Part shown: positions 1 through 11,089 of the stretch, one piece after another
Position numbering within the stretch: the first letter of the stretch is position 1
Layout: every line of letters begins with the position of its first letter
Assembly: GCF_001540865.1 (NCBI RefSeq)
Contig: NC_033622.1
Span: 6,246,483-6,310,482, forward strand
Source of the DNA: Ananas comosus
Taxonomy: Eukaryota; Streptophyta; Magnoliopsida; Poales; Bromeliaceae
Direction: 5' to 3'
Length of the DNA: 64,000 bases
Translations under genes and position numbers: made by a program
The notes under the pieces: generated by a model
Seen by the model: only the letters and a program-made list of their open reading frames with translations
Databases searched by the model: none
Told to the model about the DNA's origin: nothing

Positions 1-272
1 TGGGAACAATTAATAAAAATAATTTATTATAATAAATTTATAAATTTTTTTAAAATTCTACTTAAACTTAAATTTAATAAAAAGAATTTATTATAATATT
101 TAAATATAATTTATTATAAATTTTATTATAATATTTAAATATAAATAATATGTATTAATATAGTACAATTAATAATTTTATAATAAAAATAATGTATTAT
201 AATATATAACATATTATATTTATATAATTTAGTTTTAATTTAATTTATAATTTTAATTAATTTTGAAATTAA
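1..272. other. AT-rich non-coding DNA
   Basis: Very AT-rich sequence built from short aaattt/taataa words. I see no reading frame, RNA gene or clear element boundary. Confidence 0.6.
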
Positions 273-452
273 GCATTGGAATAGTGCTATTCCACCAAAA
301 TGGTGGAATAGCAAATCCCTGGCTATACCGGGATAACCGGGAATAGCAAAGTTTGACCGGGATAAAATAGTCCGGCCAAATTTCACCCCGTTTGGTGGAA
401 TAGCGGGGATAACTTTCGTTATCCCCGCTTACCCCCCAACCAAACGGGGCCT
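273..452. mobile_element. MITE-like fragment
   Basis: A GC-richer island in AT-rich DNA that repeats the words ggtggaatagc and gggataac. It ends in accaaacggggcc, the inverted form of the ggccccgtttggt edge common to plant non-autonomous DNA transposons. It contains a perfect hairpin at 286-312 with a 12-bp arm (gctattccacca) and a 3-nt loop. No target duplication could be fixed, so the class is unknown. Confidence 0.4.
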
Positions 453-531
453 TAGAGATTTAGTTGTTTATAGTTCTAATACACTGCAGTTGTAACTACA
501 TGTATATCTAAATCTAGGATTTGGTTTGATA
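453..531. other. Short non-coding spacer
   Basis: No feature seen; AT-rich DNA leading into the tandem duplication. Confidence 0.4.
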
Positions 532-3107
532 CATTTAAATCTAATTGTTGCAATTGGAACTACACAAGAAGGCTCAACTGTAGCAATTAGAATTATGCTT
601 AAATTAATCATTATTCCAACTACAACAGTTGAAGAGTTATTTTAGATAAAAGGTTTGCTCACCTTAATTTCTAATCTCCTTTTATTCAGAAAACTATATT
701 TTTCTCTACATTGGGGGCGGGTTTTGTTCGCTCCTTTTTCACCCTAGAATCAGAATCGAAATGAACAAATCCGTTTGTCCGTGTTTGGTATGCAAGATTT
801 CTATTCCGATTCCGATTTTCGGGTGAATAGGAATCCCTGACAATTACCCTTTTTTCAATCCGGTCTAGAAAGTCGGATTGAAAATTGAATCCAGTTAGAA
901 TGGATTTGTTCATATTAAATTTAACTTTTTTAAGCTCATTTTTTAATTAAAATATAAGTTTAAGTTTAAAAATTATATTTATAAATTTAAATTTTAATCT
1001 GAACTTAAATTAAAAATTAAAATTCAATCAAGCATTTCAAATCTAATTTATAAATTTAAATTTAATTTAAAATCTAAAGTTCTATTCAAATTTTATTTAA
1101 AATTTAAATTAAATTTATGGATTCAAATTGAAATTTAAATTATAATTTTAAGTTTGAATTTGAACAAATCGAAATTTAGTTTTATATTTTAAATTATCCG
1201 CTCAATTTCAAATTTTATTTTTTCAAAAAATATATTTAAAATTTTGACATCATTTTAAATTTTTGATGTAAATTTTTAATATTTAATTTTTAGTTTGAAT
1301 TTAAACTAATATATTATAAAGATAAAATTGACATATTGATTTGATTTCGTTTCTTATATCTATCTGAACCAAATACTGACAATGAAAATTGTTCATTTCA
1401 ATTCCGATTTAGGTGGCAGACCAAACAAAAAGTGGACCAAACAAAAAGTGGTAATGAATCATTCCAATTCCTTGTCCAACTTATTCTCATTTTGATTCCC
1501 ATACCATTTCCAACTTCAAACCAAACACACCCTCATGTTATCTTGCCATCTGTAAATAAAGTATAAAATTGTCACACCCTGAGTCCATTTATTGGGCCCG
1601 TTTCGGCATATAAAAGAGACCCGCCAAATGGGCAAGATATTTTCTACCTGCACAAAGCAGAACATACACCAGCTTGTACAAATCATACATGACATGGGTA
1701 CATATAGCATCACAGTGTACTACTAGTAAATTGAACCATTACAAGTTTAAACTCTTTAAAATTTATAATACTTTTTCTATCCAAAGCATTACAAAGTTTT
1801 TAACCAAAAAGGGGTACTCTAACTAGACCGACTCACAACAATTTAGCTACTTCGCGATATTTCGTCACAGTCTCGTGCCTCACCGACGATGGTAGAATCT
1901 GAAAAACAACAATTACAAAGGAATGAGAACTCAAAATAAATTTTCGGTGGGTGCATCTACCGAAAATGGCGCTCTACACTCACTCGGTTCATAGGAGGCA
2001 TTAGTAGAAATATAGTAGTAAATGAAACAACTATTTCTACAACAATAATGTAGATAATAGAAATATAATTACAATGCCTCAATTATATACAATATGGAAC
2101 AATTAGTTATTTTACATTTGGCTACAAGATTACCTGATCTATCTAATATTTCTAACCATCCATTTATACGGTTTCGTTTCACACTATATACCTTATGGAG
2201 AGCCGAGAGAGGTTGGCATCTCTCCATTTGGTAGGCACTTGGCATCGAGGGAGATTGACATCGCCAAGCACCGTAGTCACTTGGAGTTGAGGCGATTGAC
2301 ATCTCCAAGCACTACATAGGGTGTCGAGGATGATCGAATATATCCCTTGTTGAACATTCTGGAATGTTGCAACCTATGTCAATGTCACATCCTAATTAAA
2401 TTCATGACTTCTAGGGTTGTTTACCATGTCCCTTACACTTAAATTATTCTCTAGCTCTAAGTTTAGCATAGAGTTCATATGTCACTATATTTCACACCTT
2501 AAATTCCAACTTAATTAGATTGAATGCCACACTTATTTCACCTATGCAACAAGTTTCACATGATTACATTTACATGCATATCACTTATCTTTTCTCTTTA
2601 TACGTATATACAAGGATTAGAAACCCTATTCTCCTAGGTCAATTGTTCATATGTCATCTCAACCCACTAGATCTAGCATGCAACTAAAATCACATTTAGT
2701 TTAATTATTAGTCATAATATATGCTAATAATTCAAGAAAACTGGACAAAGGGGAGATCAAATCCTTCCTAATGTTAGTTACATTCCCTCTTGGAAATGAG
2801 TCTTGACCTCCAAAATTTCTAAGAAAAATACTAAAAATGGTTGTAATAAAATTAGAACCTCAAAAATCTCCCAATTGAAAAAAAAAATTCTAAAAGAAAT
2901 CACCTTTTAAAAATCTCCCAACTCACCTTTCCTCTTCTAGCAAGCAAAACGTGGAGGAGAATATGGTCCTTTTCTCCTACGTAAAGCTTTCTTTTGAAGC
3001 TCCCAACCTTGCCCAAGCTTTTAAGAAGATAGATCCCCAAGCTCCAAGATAAGGGAACAATGGCATCTCTTTTCTTCTAAAGAGAGAAAGGGATAGAAGA
3101 GAGTCAA
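532..3107. repeat. Tandem segmental duplication, copy A
   Basis: This stretch is repeated almost base for base at 3404-5951. Shared landmarks in the same order are catttaaatctaattgttg, the ~800-bp MITE-like element, the segment starting tgtcacaccctgagtcc, and the tail ending gaagagagtcaa. Copy A continues to 3403 with sequence that copy B has lost, because a retrotransposon starts at 5952. The unit may be an old retroelement LTR plus its flanking DNA. Confidence 0.85.
713..1533. mobile_element. MITE-like DNA element M1, copy 1
   Basis: About 820 bp of AT-rich DNA bounded by imperfect inverted ends. The left end is related to ggcgtgtttggttcgc and the right end is ccaaacacaccc. Further copies lie at 3585-4383 and 28147-28931. 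There is no transposase reading frame, so it would be non-autonomous. Gypsy-style coding potential is absent, and internal sequence is degenerate aaattt words. Confidence 0.6.
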
Positions 3108-3403
3108 AGAGAAGAAAATGAGGCGGATTAGGGTTGGCTGGTGATTTAGAGTGCTACAATAGCACATAAATCCCCCAACAATTTTTATTTGCAACCAAAC
3201 AAATCTCTCTAACTGCGCGAGGTTTTGGGCACCAGGCCGATCTTTCGGGCACCTGGAAGCTTGAAGCTTCACTGTGCATTTTATGCAGCTAGTCTCGAAA
3301 GGGTTTTAGACGCCCGTTCAATCCGCCCGATCCACAATTCGGCCGCGTACAGAGGATTCTGATCGCTCGAATAACTAATGAGTCACGCAACATATAGGTT
3401 AAG
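1570..3403 (-). mobile_element. Reverse-oriented LTR-like segment (copy A)
   Basis: The plus strand starts tgtcacaccctgagtcc, the way reverse-oriented LTRs end elsewhere in this window. It includes a gagaactcaaaataaatt...ggtgggt block like the conserved LTR segment. The minus strand near 3100 reads as a CT-rich leader followed by a region resembling the transcribed part of a Tekay-type LTR. No reliable TSD is visible and no coding domain is present, so the class is inferred. Confidence 0.4.
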
Positions 3404-3584
3404 CATTTAAATCTAATTGTTGCAATTGAGACTACACTAGAAGGCTCAACTGCAGTGCAGCAATTAGAATTATGCTTAAATTAGCCATTATTCCAATTAC
3501 AGCAGTTGGAGAGTTATTTTAGATAAAAGGTTTGCTCACCTTTCTAATCTCCTTTTATTCAGAAAACTATGTTTTTCTCTACAT

Positions 3585-4383
3585 TGGGAGCGGGTTTGGT
3601 TTGCACCTTTTCACTATGGAATCATAATCGAAATGAACAAATCTGTTTGTCCGTATTTGGTACGATTCCGATTTTTGAATGAATAGAAATCCCTGACAAT
3701 TACCATTTTTTTCAATCCGGCCAAGAAAGTCGGTTTGAAAATTGAATCTGGGCAGAATGGATTTGTTCATATTAAATTTAACTTTTTTAATCTCATTTTT
3801 TTAATTAAAATATAAGTTTAAGTTTAAAAATTATATTTATAAATTTAAATTTTAATCTAAACTTAAATAAATTTAAAATTAAAATTCAATCAAGCATTTC
3901 GAATCTAATTTATAAATTTAAATTTAATTTAAAATCTAAAGTTTTATTCAAATTTTATTTAACATTTAAATTAAATTTATGGATTGAAATTGAAATTTAA
4001 ATTTAAATTATAATTTTAAGTTGGAATTTGAACAAATCGAAATTTAGTTTTATATTTTAAATTATCTGCTAAATTTCAAATTTTATTTTTAAAAAAAATA
4101 TATTTAAAATTTTGACATCATTTTAAAATTTAGATGTAAATTTTTAATATTTAATTTTTAGTTTGAATTTAAACTAATATATTATAAAAATAAATTGGTA
4201 TATTAATTTGATTATGTTTCTTATATCTACCTGAACCAAATACTGACAATGAAAATAGTTCATTTCGATTCCGATTCAGATGGTGAACCAAACAAAAAGT
4301 AGTAATGAATCATTCTGATTCTGTTTCCAACTTATTCTCATTTCGATTATCATACCGATTCCAACTTCGAACCAAACACACCC
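3585..4383. mobile_element. MITE-like DNA element M1, copy 2
   Basis: Second copy of the ~800-bp element at 713-1533, at the matching place in the tandem duplication. It was therefore copied with the segment and did not insert independently. Its ends are gggagcgggtttggtt and ccaaacacaccc. Confidence 0.6.
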
Positions 4384-4420
4384 TGGGTGTCATCTTGCCA
4401 TCTGTAAATAAAGTATAAAA

Positions 4421-5951
4421 TCGTCACACCCTGAGTCCATATCTATTGGGCCCGTTTCGGCATGTACAAGAGACCCGCCAAATGGGCAAGATTTTTTCTA
4501 CCTGCACGAAGCGGAACATATACCAGCTTGTACAAATCATACATGGCATGGGTACATATAGCATCAGAGTGTACTACTAGTAAATTGAACCATTACAAGT
4601 TTAAACTCTTTAAAATTTATAATACTTGTTCTATCCAAAACATTACAAAGTTTTTAACCAAAAAGGGGTACTCTAACTAGACCGACTCATAACGATTTAG
4701 CTACTTCGTGATATTTCGTCGCAGTCTTATGCCTCACCGACGATGGTAGAATTTGAAAAACAACAATTACAAAGGAATGAGAACTCAAAATAAATTTTCG
4801 GTGGGTGCATCTACAAAAAATGGCGCTCTACACTCACTCGGTTCATTGGAGGCATTAGTAGAAATATAGTAGTAAATGAAACAACTATTTATACAACAAT
4901 AATGTAGATAATAGAAATACGATTACAATGCCTCAATTATATACAATATGGAACAATTAGTTATTTTACTTTTGGCTACAAGATTACCTGATCTATCTAA
5001 TATTTCTAACCATCCATTTATCCGGTTTCGTTTCACACTATATACCTTGTGGAGAGTCGAGAGAGGTTGGCATCTCTCCATTTGGTAGGCACTTGGCATC
5101 GAGGGAGATTGGCATCGCCAAGCACGGTACTTGGAGATGAGGGCGATCGACATCTCCAAGCACTACAGAGGGAGTTGAGGACGATCGAACATATCCCTTT
5201 TTGAACATTCTGGAATGTCGCAACCTATGTCAATGTCACATCCTAATTAAATTCATGACTTGTAGGGTTGTTTACCATGTCCCTTACACTTAAATTATTC
5301 TTTAGCTCAAGTTTAGCCTAGAGTTCACATGTCACTATATTTCACACCTTAAATTCCAACTTAGATTGAATGCCGCACTTATTTCACCTATACAACAAGT
5401 TTCACATGATTACATTTACATGCATATCACTTATCTTTTATCTTTATACGTATATACAAGGATTAGAAACCCTATTCCCCTAGGTCAATTGTTCATATGT
5501 CATCTCAACCCACTAGATCTCCTAGCATGCAACTAAAATCACATTTAGTTTAATTATTAATCATAATATATGCTAAAAATTTAAGAAAACTAGACAAAGG
5601 GGAGATCAAATCCTTCCTAATCTTAGTTAAATTCCCTCTTGGAAATGAGTCTTGACCTCGAAAATTTCTAAGAAATCTTAAAAATGGTTATAATAAAATT
5701 AGAATCTCAAAAATCTCCCAATGGAAAAAAAAATTAAAAGAAATCACCTTTTAAAAATCTCCCAACTCACCTTTCCTTTTCTAGCAAGCAAAATGTGGAG
5801 GAGAATATGGTCTTTTTCTGCTACGTAAAGCTTTCTTTTGAAGCTCCCAACCTTGCCCAAGCTTTTAAGAAGATAGATCCCCAAGCTCCAAGATAAGGGA
5901 ACAATCGCATCTCTTTTCTTCTAAAGAGAGAAAGGGATAGAAGAGAGTCAA
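4421..5951 (-). mobile_element. Reverse-oriented LTR-like segment (copy B, truncated)
   Basis: Duplicate of 1570-3107, starting with tcgtcacaccctgagtcc (the TG edge is mutated to CG). It runs into the element that starts at 5952 and lacks the part equivalent to 3108-3375. Confidence 0.4.
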
Positions 5952-6104
5952 TGTCACACCCCAATAATCCCACATCGGATAGAAATGGAGATGTGATTAA
6001 GTATATAAGAGACTTAGACACTAGTAATAATAACTGGGCTTAAGCATTTTGGGCAGGTGGTTGGGCCCTACGAGTTATTATTGCTAGTGGGCTGGGTCGT
6101 TACA
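5952..6104 (+). repeat. Left (5') LTR, 153 bp
   Basis: Starts TGTCACACCCCAATAATCCC and ends GGGTCGTTACA, with a TG...CA border. It carries a TATA-like motif (gtatataag) and the acatcggatagaaatgg block shared with the right LTR. The short length is typical of TRIM/LARD elements. Confidence 0.8.
6000..6008 (+). promoter_or_regulatory. TATA box of the LARD LTR
   Basis: The motif gtatataag lies about 50 bp inside the LTR. It is the only TATA-like site there and has the correct orientation for transcription through the element. Confidence 0.55.
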
Positions 6105-6106
6105 TT

Positions 6107-6119
6107 TGGTATCAGAGTC
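6107..6119 (+). other. Primer binding site (initiator tRNA-Met type)
   Basis: The motif tggtatcagagtc follows the LTR end after two bases. It matches the usual plant PBS TGGTATCAGAGC, complementary to the 3' end of initiator tRNA-Met, with one change near the end. Confidence 0.8.
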
Positions 6120-6436
6120 AATCACCAGCCGAAAATTTATGGCAAGTCTCGGCTGAGCCAGGGTCTGAAAGACAAGGTGATAGGCTATGCCGCAGTCTGT
6201 ATGATAAGGTGACCGGCTATGGTAGGGTCTGAATGACAAGACTAGTGAGACGAGTCTCACATCTGTTTGAAGTAAAATAATACTTATCATACATATATAT
6301 AAGTTGAAACAATCCTAAACCTAATAAAAAAAAAGTGATTAGATTTGAGTTCATACAATCCTAATAGGTCTCGTATTAATCATTAATTTTTTTCGGGTCA
6401 ATAATTATAATATACAATAAGCCCATTTAAAAATGT

Positions 6437-6560
6437 GAGTGGGCGGGCCCTTACGAAAGCCCAAACAAATAAATAAAAAAAATATGAGTGGGCGGGCCCT
6501 TACGAAAGCCCAAACAAATAAATAAAAAAAAANAATAAATAAAAAAAAAAGTGAGGGGGA
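6437..6560. repeat. Short tandem duplication with A-rich run and one unresolved base
   Basis: The ~50-bp unit containing gagtgggcgggcccttacg occurs twice, followed by A-rich sequence with an N at 6533. The unresolved base suggests the A-run was hard to sequence. Confidence 0.7.
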
Positions 6561-6659
6561 GCTTTATTTCAGCCCGTTATCATTTGAACCCAATAAATTA
6601 AAGTGGGTCTGATCAACGACGGCCCACACACACACACCCTATAAAGTATCTATTCGAAA

Positions 6660-7350
6660 TTCGATTTCAAATCACAACCCATTCAAAATTCGAATTTCGA
6701 ATTTTAAACTCCCAACAAATTCCCAACCATTTTCCAAAATACCATCCAACAACCCATTCGAAATTCGAATTTAAATTTCGAATTCCCAACCAATTCCTAA
6801 AACATCCTCCAATAACCCATTCGAAATTCGAATTTGAATTTCGAATTCCCAACTAATTCCTAAAACATCATCCAACAACCCATTCGAAATTCGAATTCGA
6901 ATTTCGAATTCCCAACCATTTTCCAAAATATCATCCAACAACCCATTCGAAATTCGAATTCGAATTTCGAACCCCCAACCATTTCTCAAAATATTATCCA
7001 ACAACCCATTCGAAATTCGATTTTGAATTTTGAATTCCCAACTAATTCCAAAAACATCTTCCAACAACTCATTCAAAATTCGATTTCGAATTTCGAATTC
7101 CCTAACCAATTCTCAAAACATCATCCAACAATCCATTCGAAATTCGATTTTGAATTCCCAACCAACTCCAAAATATCCTCTAATAATCCATTCAAAATTC
7201 GAATTTCGAATTTCAAACCTCCAACCAACTCCCAAAATATCTTCCAACTATCCAACAACTGATTCAAAATTCAATTCCCAACCACTCCCCAAATATCCTC
7301 CAATCATCCAACAAATAATTCAAAATTTGAATTTCGAATTTTGAATTCCT
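6660..7350. repeat. Tandem array, ~63-bp unit
   Basis: About ten degenerate units built from cccattcgaaattcgaattt, then cgaattcccaaccaattcc, then aaaacatcatccaacaa. Each holds short gaattcgaatttcgaattc palindromic stretches. The overlapping reading frames on both strands are by-products of the repeat and I do not regard them as genes. Confidence 0.85.
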
Positions 7351-7464
7351 AACTAACTCCTCCTCTCCCATTATAAATACGGGAACCGAAATCAAATTCT
7401 GGGAAATTTTTTTTACGGAGACGATAGACAAAGAACAAAAAAAAATAGATAGATTGCTACACTC

Positions 7465-7605
7465 GAGCCGCGGAAAGGAGGAGAGATCGCCGAGCCGCGG
7501 AAAGGAGGAAAGATCGCCGAGCCGCAGAAAGGAGAAAAGATCACTCGAGCCGCTGAAAGAAGGAGAGATCGCCGAGCCGCGGAAAGAAGGAGAGATCGTT
7601 GAGCC
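7465..7605 (+). repeat. Tandem array, 27-bp unit (5 copies)
   Basis: Five copies of gagccgcggaaaggagga followed by gagatcgcc, with small variations. They lie just upstream of the candidate start codon at 7799, so they would sit in the leader of the element's RNA. Confidence 0.8.
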
Positions 7606-7640
7606 GCTTCATTCAATCCATCAATAGGTAGTAAAAAAAA

Positions 7641-7668
7641 GAAAGAAAGAAAGAAAGAAAGAAAGAAA
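7641..7668 (+). repeat. (GAAA)n microsatellite
   Basis: Seven uninterrupted gaaa units following an A-run. Confidence 0.9.
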
Positions 7669-7798
7669 ATAAAACAATAATAAAACACAAAAGAAAATTC
7701 TCTTCTTCCCCCCTTCCTTTTTTTTTCTTTTTTTGGTCCTACTACCGTAGTCATCCATACCGTCTTGATGACTTCGATGGGAGAGTGGAGGGGAGCCA

Positions 7799-8386
7799 AT
7801 GGCTTCCCGTTTCTTCGGACCTCTTAATACCCCATTCGAAGTTGTTGAGGATGGAATGGATGATCTACATGGTCGCAACCACCCCAACATCGATGGTTTG
7901 ATACTTTAGAAAGAAGAGGGGAGGGAAATTTTTGATTCCCTGTTTCTTCGGACCCTTCAACATTTCTTCGAAAATATCAAATCAAATCTGATGGCCGAAC
8001 AGATCCACGCCATCGTCATCAACTTCACCGACGACATCTACAGCATCGCCGGTTTGATACTTTCGAAAGAAGAGGGGAGGGGAATCTTTGATTCCCCGTT
8101 TCTTCGGACCCTTCAACATTTCTTCGAAAATGTCAAATCAAATCCGACGGCCAAACAAATCCGCACTACCGTCATCAACTTCATCGACATCATCTACAAC
8201 ACCGACGGTTTGATACTTTCGAAAGAAGATGAGAGGGGAATCTTTGATTCCCTATTTCTTCGGACCCTTCAACATTTCTTCGAAAATGTCAAATCAAATC
8301 CGATGGCCGAACAGATCCACGCCACCGTCATCAACTTCATCAACGTCATCTGTAGCCTCGCAAGAAGAGGGGAGGGGAATCTTTGA
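7799..8386 (+). pseudogene. Degenerate ORF of ~52-residue tandem repeats in the LARD
   Basis: An ATG at 7799 (MASRFFGPL...) opens a frame that meets one TAG at about 7907. It then continues without stops to 8386. From 7991 the frame is three tandem copies of a 156-bp unit: two full 52-residue copies (MAEQIHAIVINFTDDIYS... to ...FFENVKSNP) and a partial third. In the repeat units the position of the TAG is a serine codon (tcg). I do not recognise the protein; no gag zinc knuckle, protease or RT motif is visible. It may be the remains of a small element-specific protein or a captured host exon. The repeat keeps its frame, which would fit past coding. Confidence 0.45.
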
Positions 8387-8389
8387 TTC

Positions 8390-9125
8390 CCCATTTCTTC
8401 GGACCCCAAATCAAAATTAAAACGGGGATTTCTTCGGACCCCAAATTGGAATCAAAACGGGAGTTTCTTCGGACCCCAAATCAGAACCAAACGGGGATTT
8501 CTTCGGACCTCAAATCAAATTGGAAAATCAAATCCAAATTAGAGAATCAAACGGGGATTTCTTCGGACCCCAAATCAAATCCAAATTAGAGAATCAAACG
8601 GGGATTTCTTCGGACTCCAAATCAAATCCAAATCAGAATCAAAAGGGGATTTCTTCGGACCCTAAATCAAAATTAAAACGGAGATTTCTTCGGACCCCAA
8701 ATCAAATTGAAAAATCAAATCTAATTGGAGAATCAAACGGGAATTTCTTCGGACCCCAAATCAAATTGGAAAATTAAATCCAAATTGGAGAATCGAACGG
8801 GGATTTCTTCGGACCCCAAATCAAATCAAATTGAAAAATCAAATCCAAATTGGAGAATCAAACGGGAATTTCTTCGGACCCCAAATCAAATCCAATTGGA
8901 GAATCAAACGGGGATTTCTTCGGACCCCAAATCAAATTTAAAAATCAAATCCAAATCGAAATCAAACAGGGAAATCAAAACGGGGATTTCTTCGGACCTC
9001 AAATCCAAATCGAGGTCAAAAGGGGATTTCTTCGAACCCCAAATCAAACCAAATCAAAAGGAAATTTCTTCGGATCCGAACCAAATTGCAAAAATCAAAA
9101 GTGGATTGCCTCGAACTCGAAATAA
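8390..9125 (+). repeat. Degenerate array, ~45-60 bp unit (tttcttcggacccc)
   Basis: About 15 units, each carrying acggggatttcttcggacc followed by a variable run of caaatcaaatccaaattgg. The core tttcttcggaccc also occurs in the upstream 156-bp repeat, so this array seems to have grown out of that coding repeat. Open frames here (FFGPQIK, GISSDPKSN) are repeat products. Confidence 0.8.
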
Positions 9126-9202
9126 AATCCGAACCCAAACCAAACCAAAATCAAATACAGTCCACAAATAAACCCAAACCCAAAACCCAAATCAAATCCA
9201 AA

Positions 9203-10025
9203 ACCAAACCTCATGGACAAAACCCCATGAGCCACAACTAAATCTCATGGACCAAATCCTATGAACCAAAACCAAACCTCATGGACCAAATTTCATGAAC
9301 CAAAATCAAATCTCATGGACCAAATCCTATGAACCAAAACTAAATCTCATGGACCAAATCCCATGAACCAAAACCAAACCTCATGGACCAAATCCCATGA
9401 ACCAAAACCAAACCTCATGGACCAAATCCCATGAACCAAAACCAAACCTCATGGACCAAATCCCATGAACCAAAACCAAACCTCATGGACCAAATCCCAT
9501 GAACCAAAACCAAACCTCATGGACCAAATCCCATGAACCAAAACCAAACCTCATGGACCAAATCCCATGAACCAAAACCAAACCTCATGGACCAAATCCC
9601 ATGAACCAAAACCAAACCTCATGGACCAAATCCCATGAACCAAAACCAAACCTCATGGACCAAATCCCATGAACCAAAACCAAACCTCATGGACCAAATC
9701 CCATGAGCCACAACCAAACCTCATGGACCAAATCCCATGAACCATAATCAAACCTCATGGACCAAATCCCATGAACCATAAACCAAATCTCATGGACCAA
9801 ATCCCATGAACCAACCAAATCTCATGGACCAAATTCCATGAACCAACCCAAACCTCATAGACCATATCCCATGAACCAAAACCCAAACCTCATGGACCAA
9901 ATTCCATGAATCATACATCCAACCTAATACCCATATCCCATAAACCAATACCCAAATTTCATAAACCAATACCCAAATCTCATGAACCAATACCCAGATC
10001 TCATACCCATATCTCATGAACCAAT
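9203..10025 (+). repeat. Satellite-like array, 34-bp unit
   Basis: About 24 units of catggaccaaatcccatg then aaccaaaaccaaacct (34 bp). Units between about 9361 and 9705 are practically identical; the edges are degenerate. Each unit holds the inverted pair tcatgg...ccatga around an 8-nt loop. 34 is not a multiple of 3, so no continuous protein is encoded. Confidence 0.95.
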
Positions 10026-10426
10026 TAGACTATAATACATAGAGTTTAATATCGATTAGGTCTTAACACATATACTTAGGGCCTAATCAACCTCAAATCC
10101 AACTGAATCCTAATACATATACTTAGGATTCAATAAACCGAGACGTGATTCATCTCATCCCATCTATAAAGGTCTCCTAATCGAAGGTACCCCAATCTAC
10201 AGGGGGTAATTAACAGTAGATGCTTATATCTATTGGAAGCCATAGACCCGCAATATCTGATACCCACTTATACATATAAATACTCATCTGAATCATGAAT
10301 ACTACCCCACGGCCCCGAAAATTCCATCGACCGTGTAAGGTGCGTCATTCGTGGTGGCAGACAACATCGCCTGGTGATCTTGGATTGTGTGTGTGATTGG
10401 ACTGACGAGGACGTCAGGGCCTTAAC
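10026..10426 (+). other. Non-repetitive 3' internal segment of the LARD
   Basis: No coding frame. Contains cttaggattcaataaacc-type repeats near its start and a gacgaggacgtc palindrome just before the PPT. Confidence 0.5.
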
Positions 10427-10434
10427 GGGGGGAG
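10427..10434 (+). other. Polypurine tract of the LARD
   Basis: ggggggag followed by tc and then the TG of the right LTR at 10437. The position is as expected for plus-strand priming. Confidence 0.75.
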
Positions 10435-10436
10435 TC

Positions 10437-10484
10437 TGTCACACCCCAATAATCCCATATCGGATAGAAATGGGAATGTGATTC
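10437..10484 (+). repeat. Right (3') LTR remnant
   Basis: Matches the first ~48 bp of the left LTR (tgtcacaccccaataatccc ... gaaatgg.aatgtgatt), then stops abruptly. The sequence after it is unrelated, so the rest of the LTR has been deleted. Confidence 0.8.
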
Positions 10485-10589
10485 GAACACCTACAATGAG
10501 TCATGCAACATATAGGTTGAGCTTTGGAAAGTGATTCGAACACCTACAATGGACCACCCATAAGTTGTTTTCGGGACTTATAGCGCAAT

Positions 10590-11085
10590 CTGGTCACCTA
10601 AATTCTCGGGCTCGGAGCCCAAAAAAATTTCGTGTTCCCTCAAGTGAGGTTCGAAAAGATCTGGATCTCCACAGAGTAATCTTGGTACTTGAAAGTAGGC
10701 TTCTCACCAACTCTGCTCTCTGAGCATTCGAAAGGATCATGGCACTGTAATGGACCGTCTGAAACTATTTCAGACGCCCAAATTCCTATTCCGAGCATCC
10801 GAAATGGTTTGAAACTCAGCTTTCACGAGATTTTTGGCTAGTGACCAACATTGCAAGATTTTTCACGGACTTTCAACTTAGGATGTCCACTACTATATTT
10901 GCTTTCCTAGGGTGATACAATGTGGTGAAGTCAATCCCTAGGAGTTTAAACCATCATAATTGCCTCGGGTTCAATTCTTTTTTAGTGAATAAATGCTTGA
11001 GGCTCTTGCGGTCCATATAGATCTCGCACTGCTCGTCGAGGCTCTTACAGTCTGTGTAGATCTCGTAATGCTCGCCATAGAGGTA
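10590..11085 (-). pseudogene. Ty3/gypsy RNase H relic
   Basis: Reading the minus strand from 11085 downward gives recognisable gypsy RNase H words: a repeated EIYTD/EIYMD.KSLK block, LKHLFTKKELN, and later a YHPRKANIVVD block matching the usual [15 protein letters not shown] end of RNase H. The frame has stops. The part nearer 10590 looks like the linker toward integrase. The block around 10990-11085 contains the phrase 'gctcttgcggtccatatag' / 'gctcttacagtctgtgtag' twice, a small internal duplication. Confidence 0.6.
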
Positions 11086-11089
11086 ATGT

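Larger units (their letters stand above)
3404..5951. repeat. Tandem segmental duplication, copy B
   Basis: Direct repeat of 532-3107 with scattered substitutions and small indels. It is cut off at 5951 by the array-filled LTR element that begins at 5952. Just past that element, around 10498-10515, the words gagtcatgcaacatatagg match the end of copy A (about 3381-3399). This suggests the insertion landed in copy B and part of B was lost. Confidence 0.85.
5952..10484 (+). mobile_element. Non-autonomous LTR retrotransposon filled with tandem arrays (LARD-like)
   Basis: It has a 153-bp left LTR (TGTCACACC...GTTACA), a Met-type PBS two bases later, and a PPT (ggggggag) directly before a partial right LTR that starts with the same tgtcacaccccaataatccc. 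The ~4.3 kb interior has no recognisable gag, protease, RT or integrase. It holds consecutive arrays of 63, 27, 156, ~50 and 34 bp units. The right LTR is cut after about 48 bp, so no TSD can be read. It probably moved with enzymes of another element. It lies in copy B of the upstream duplication. Confidence 0.8.

Noticed and set aside
7030..7344. Long overlapping frames on both strands rich in NSFKIRFRISN-like repeats
   Set aside because: They follow the 63-bp tandem array and shift with each indel; no start, domain or conservation supports a protein.
8383..9171. Frames encoding FFGPQIK / GISSDPKSN repeats
   Set aside because: These are products of the degenerate tttcttcggacccc array in all frames.
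9203..10025. CRISPR-like regular spacing of the 34-bp units
   Set aside because: Units are directly contiguous with no unique spacers, and the context is a plant retroelement.
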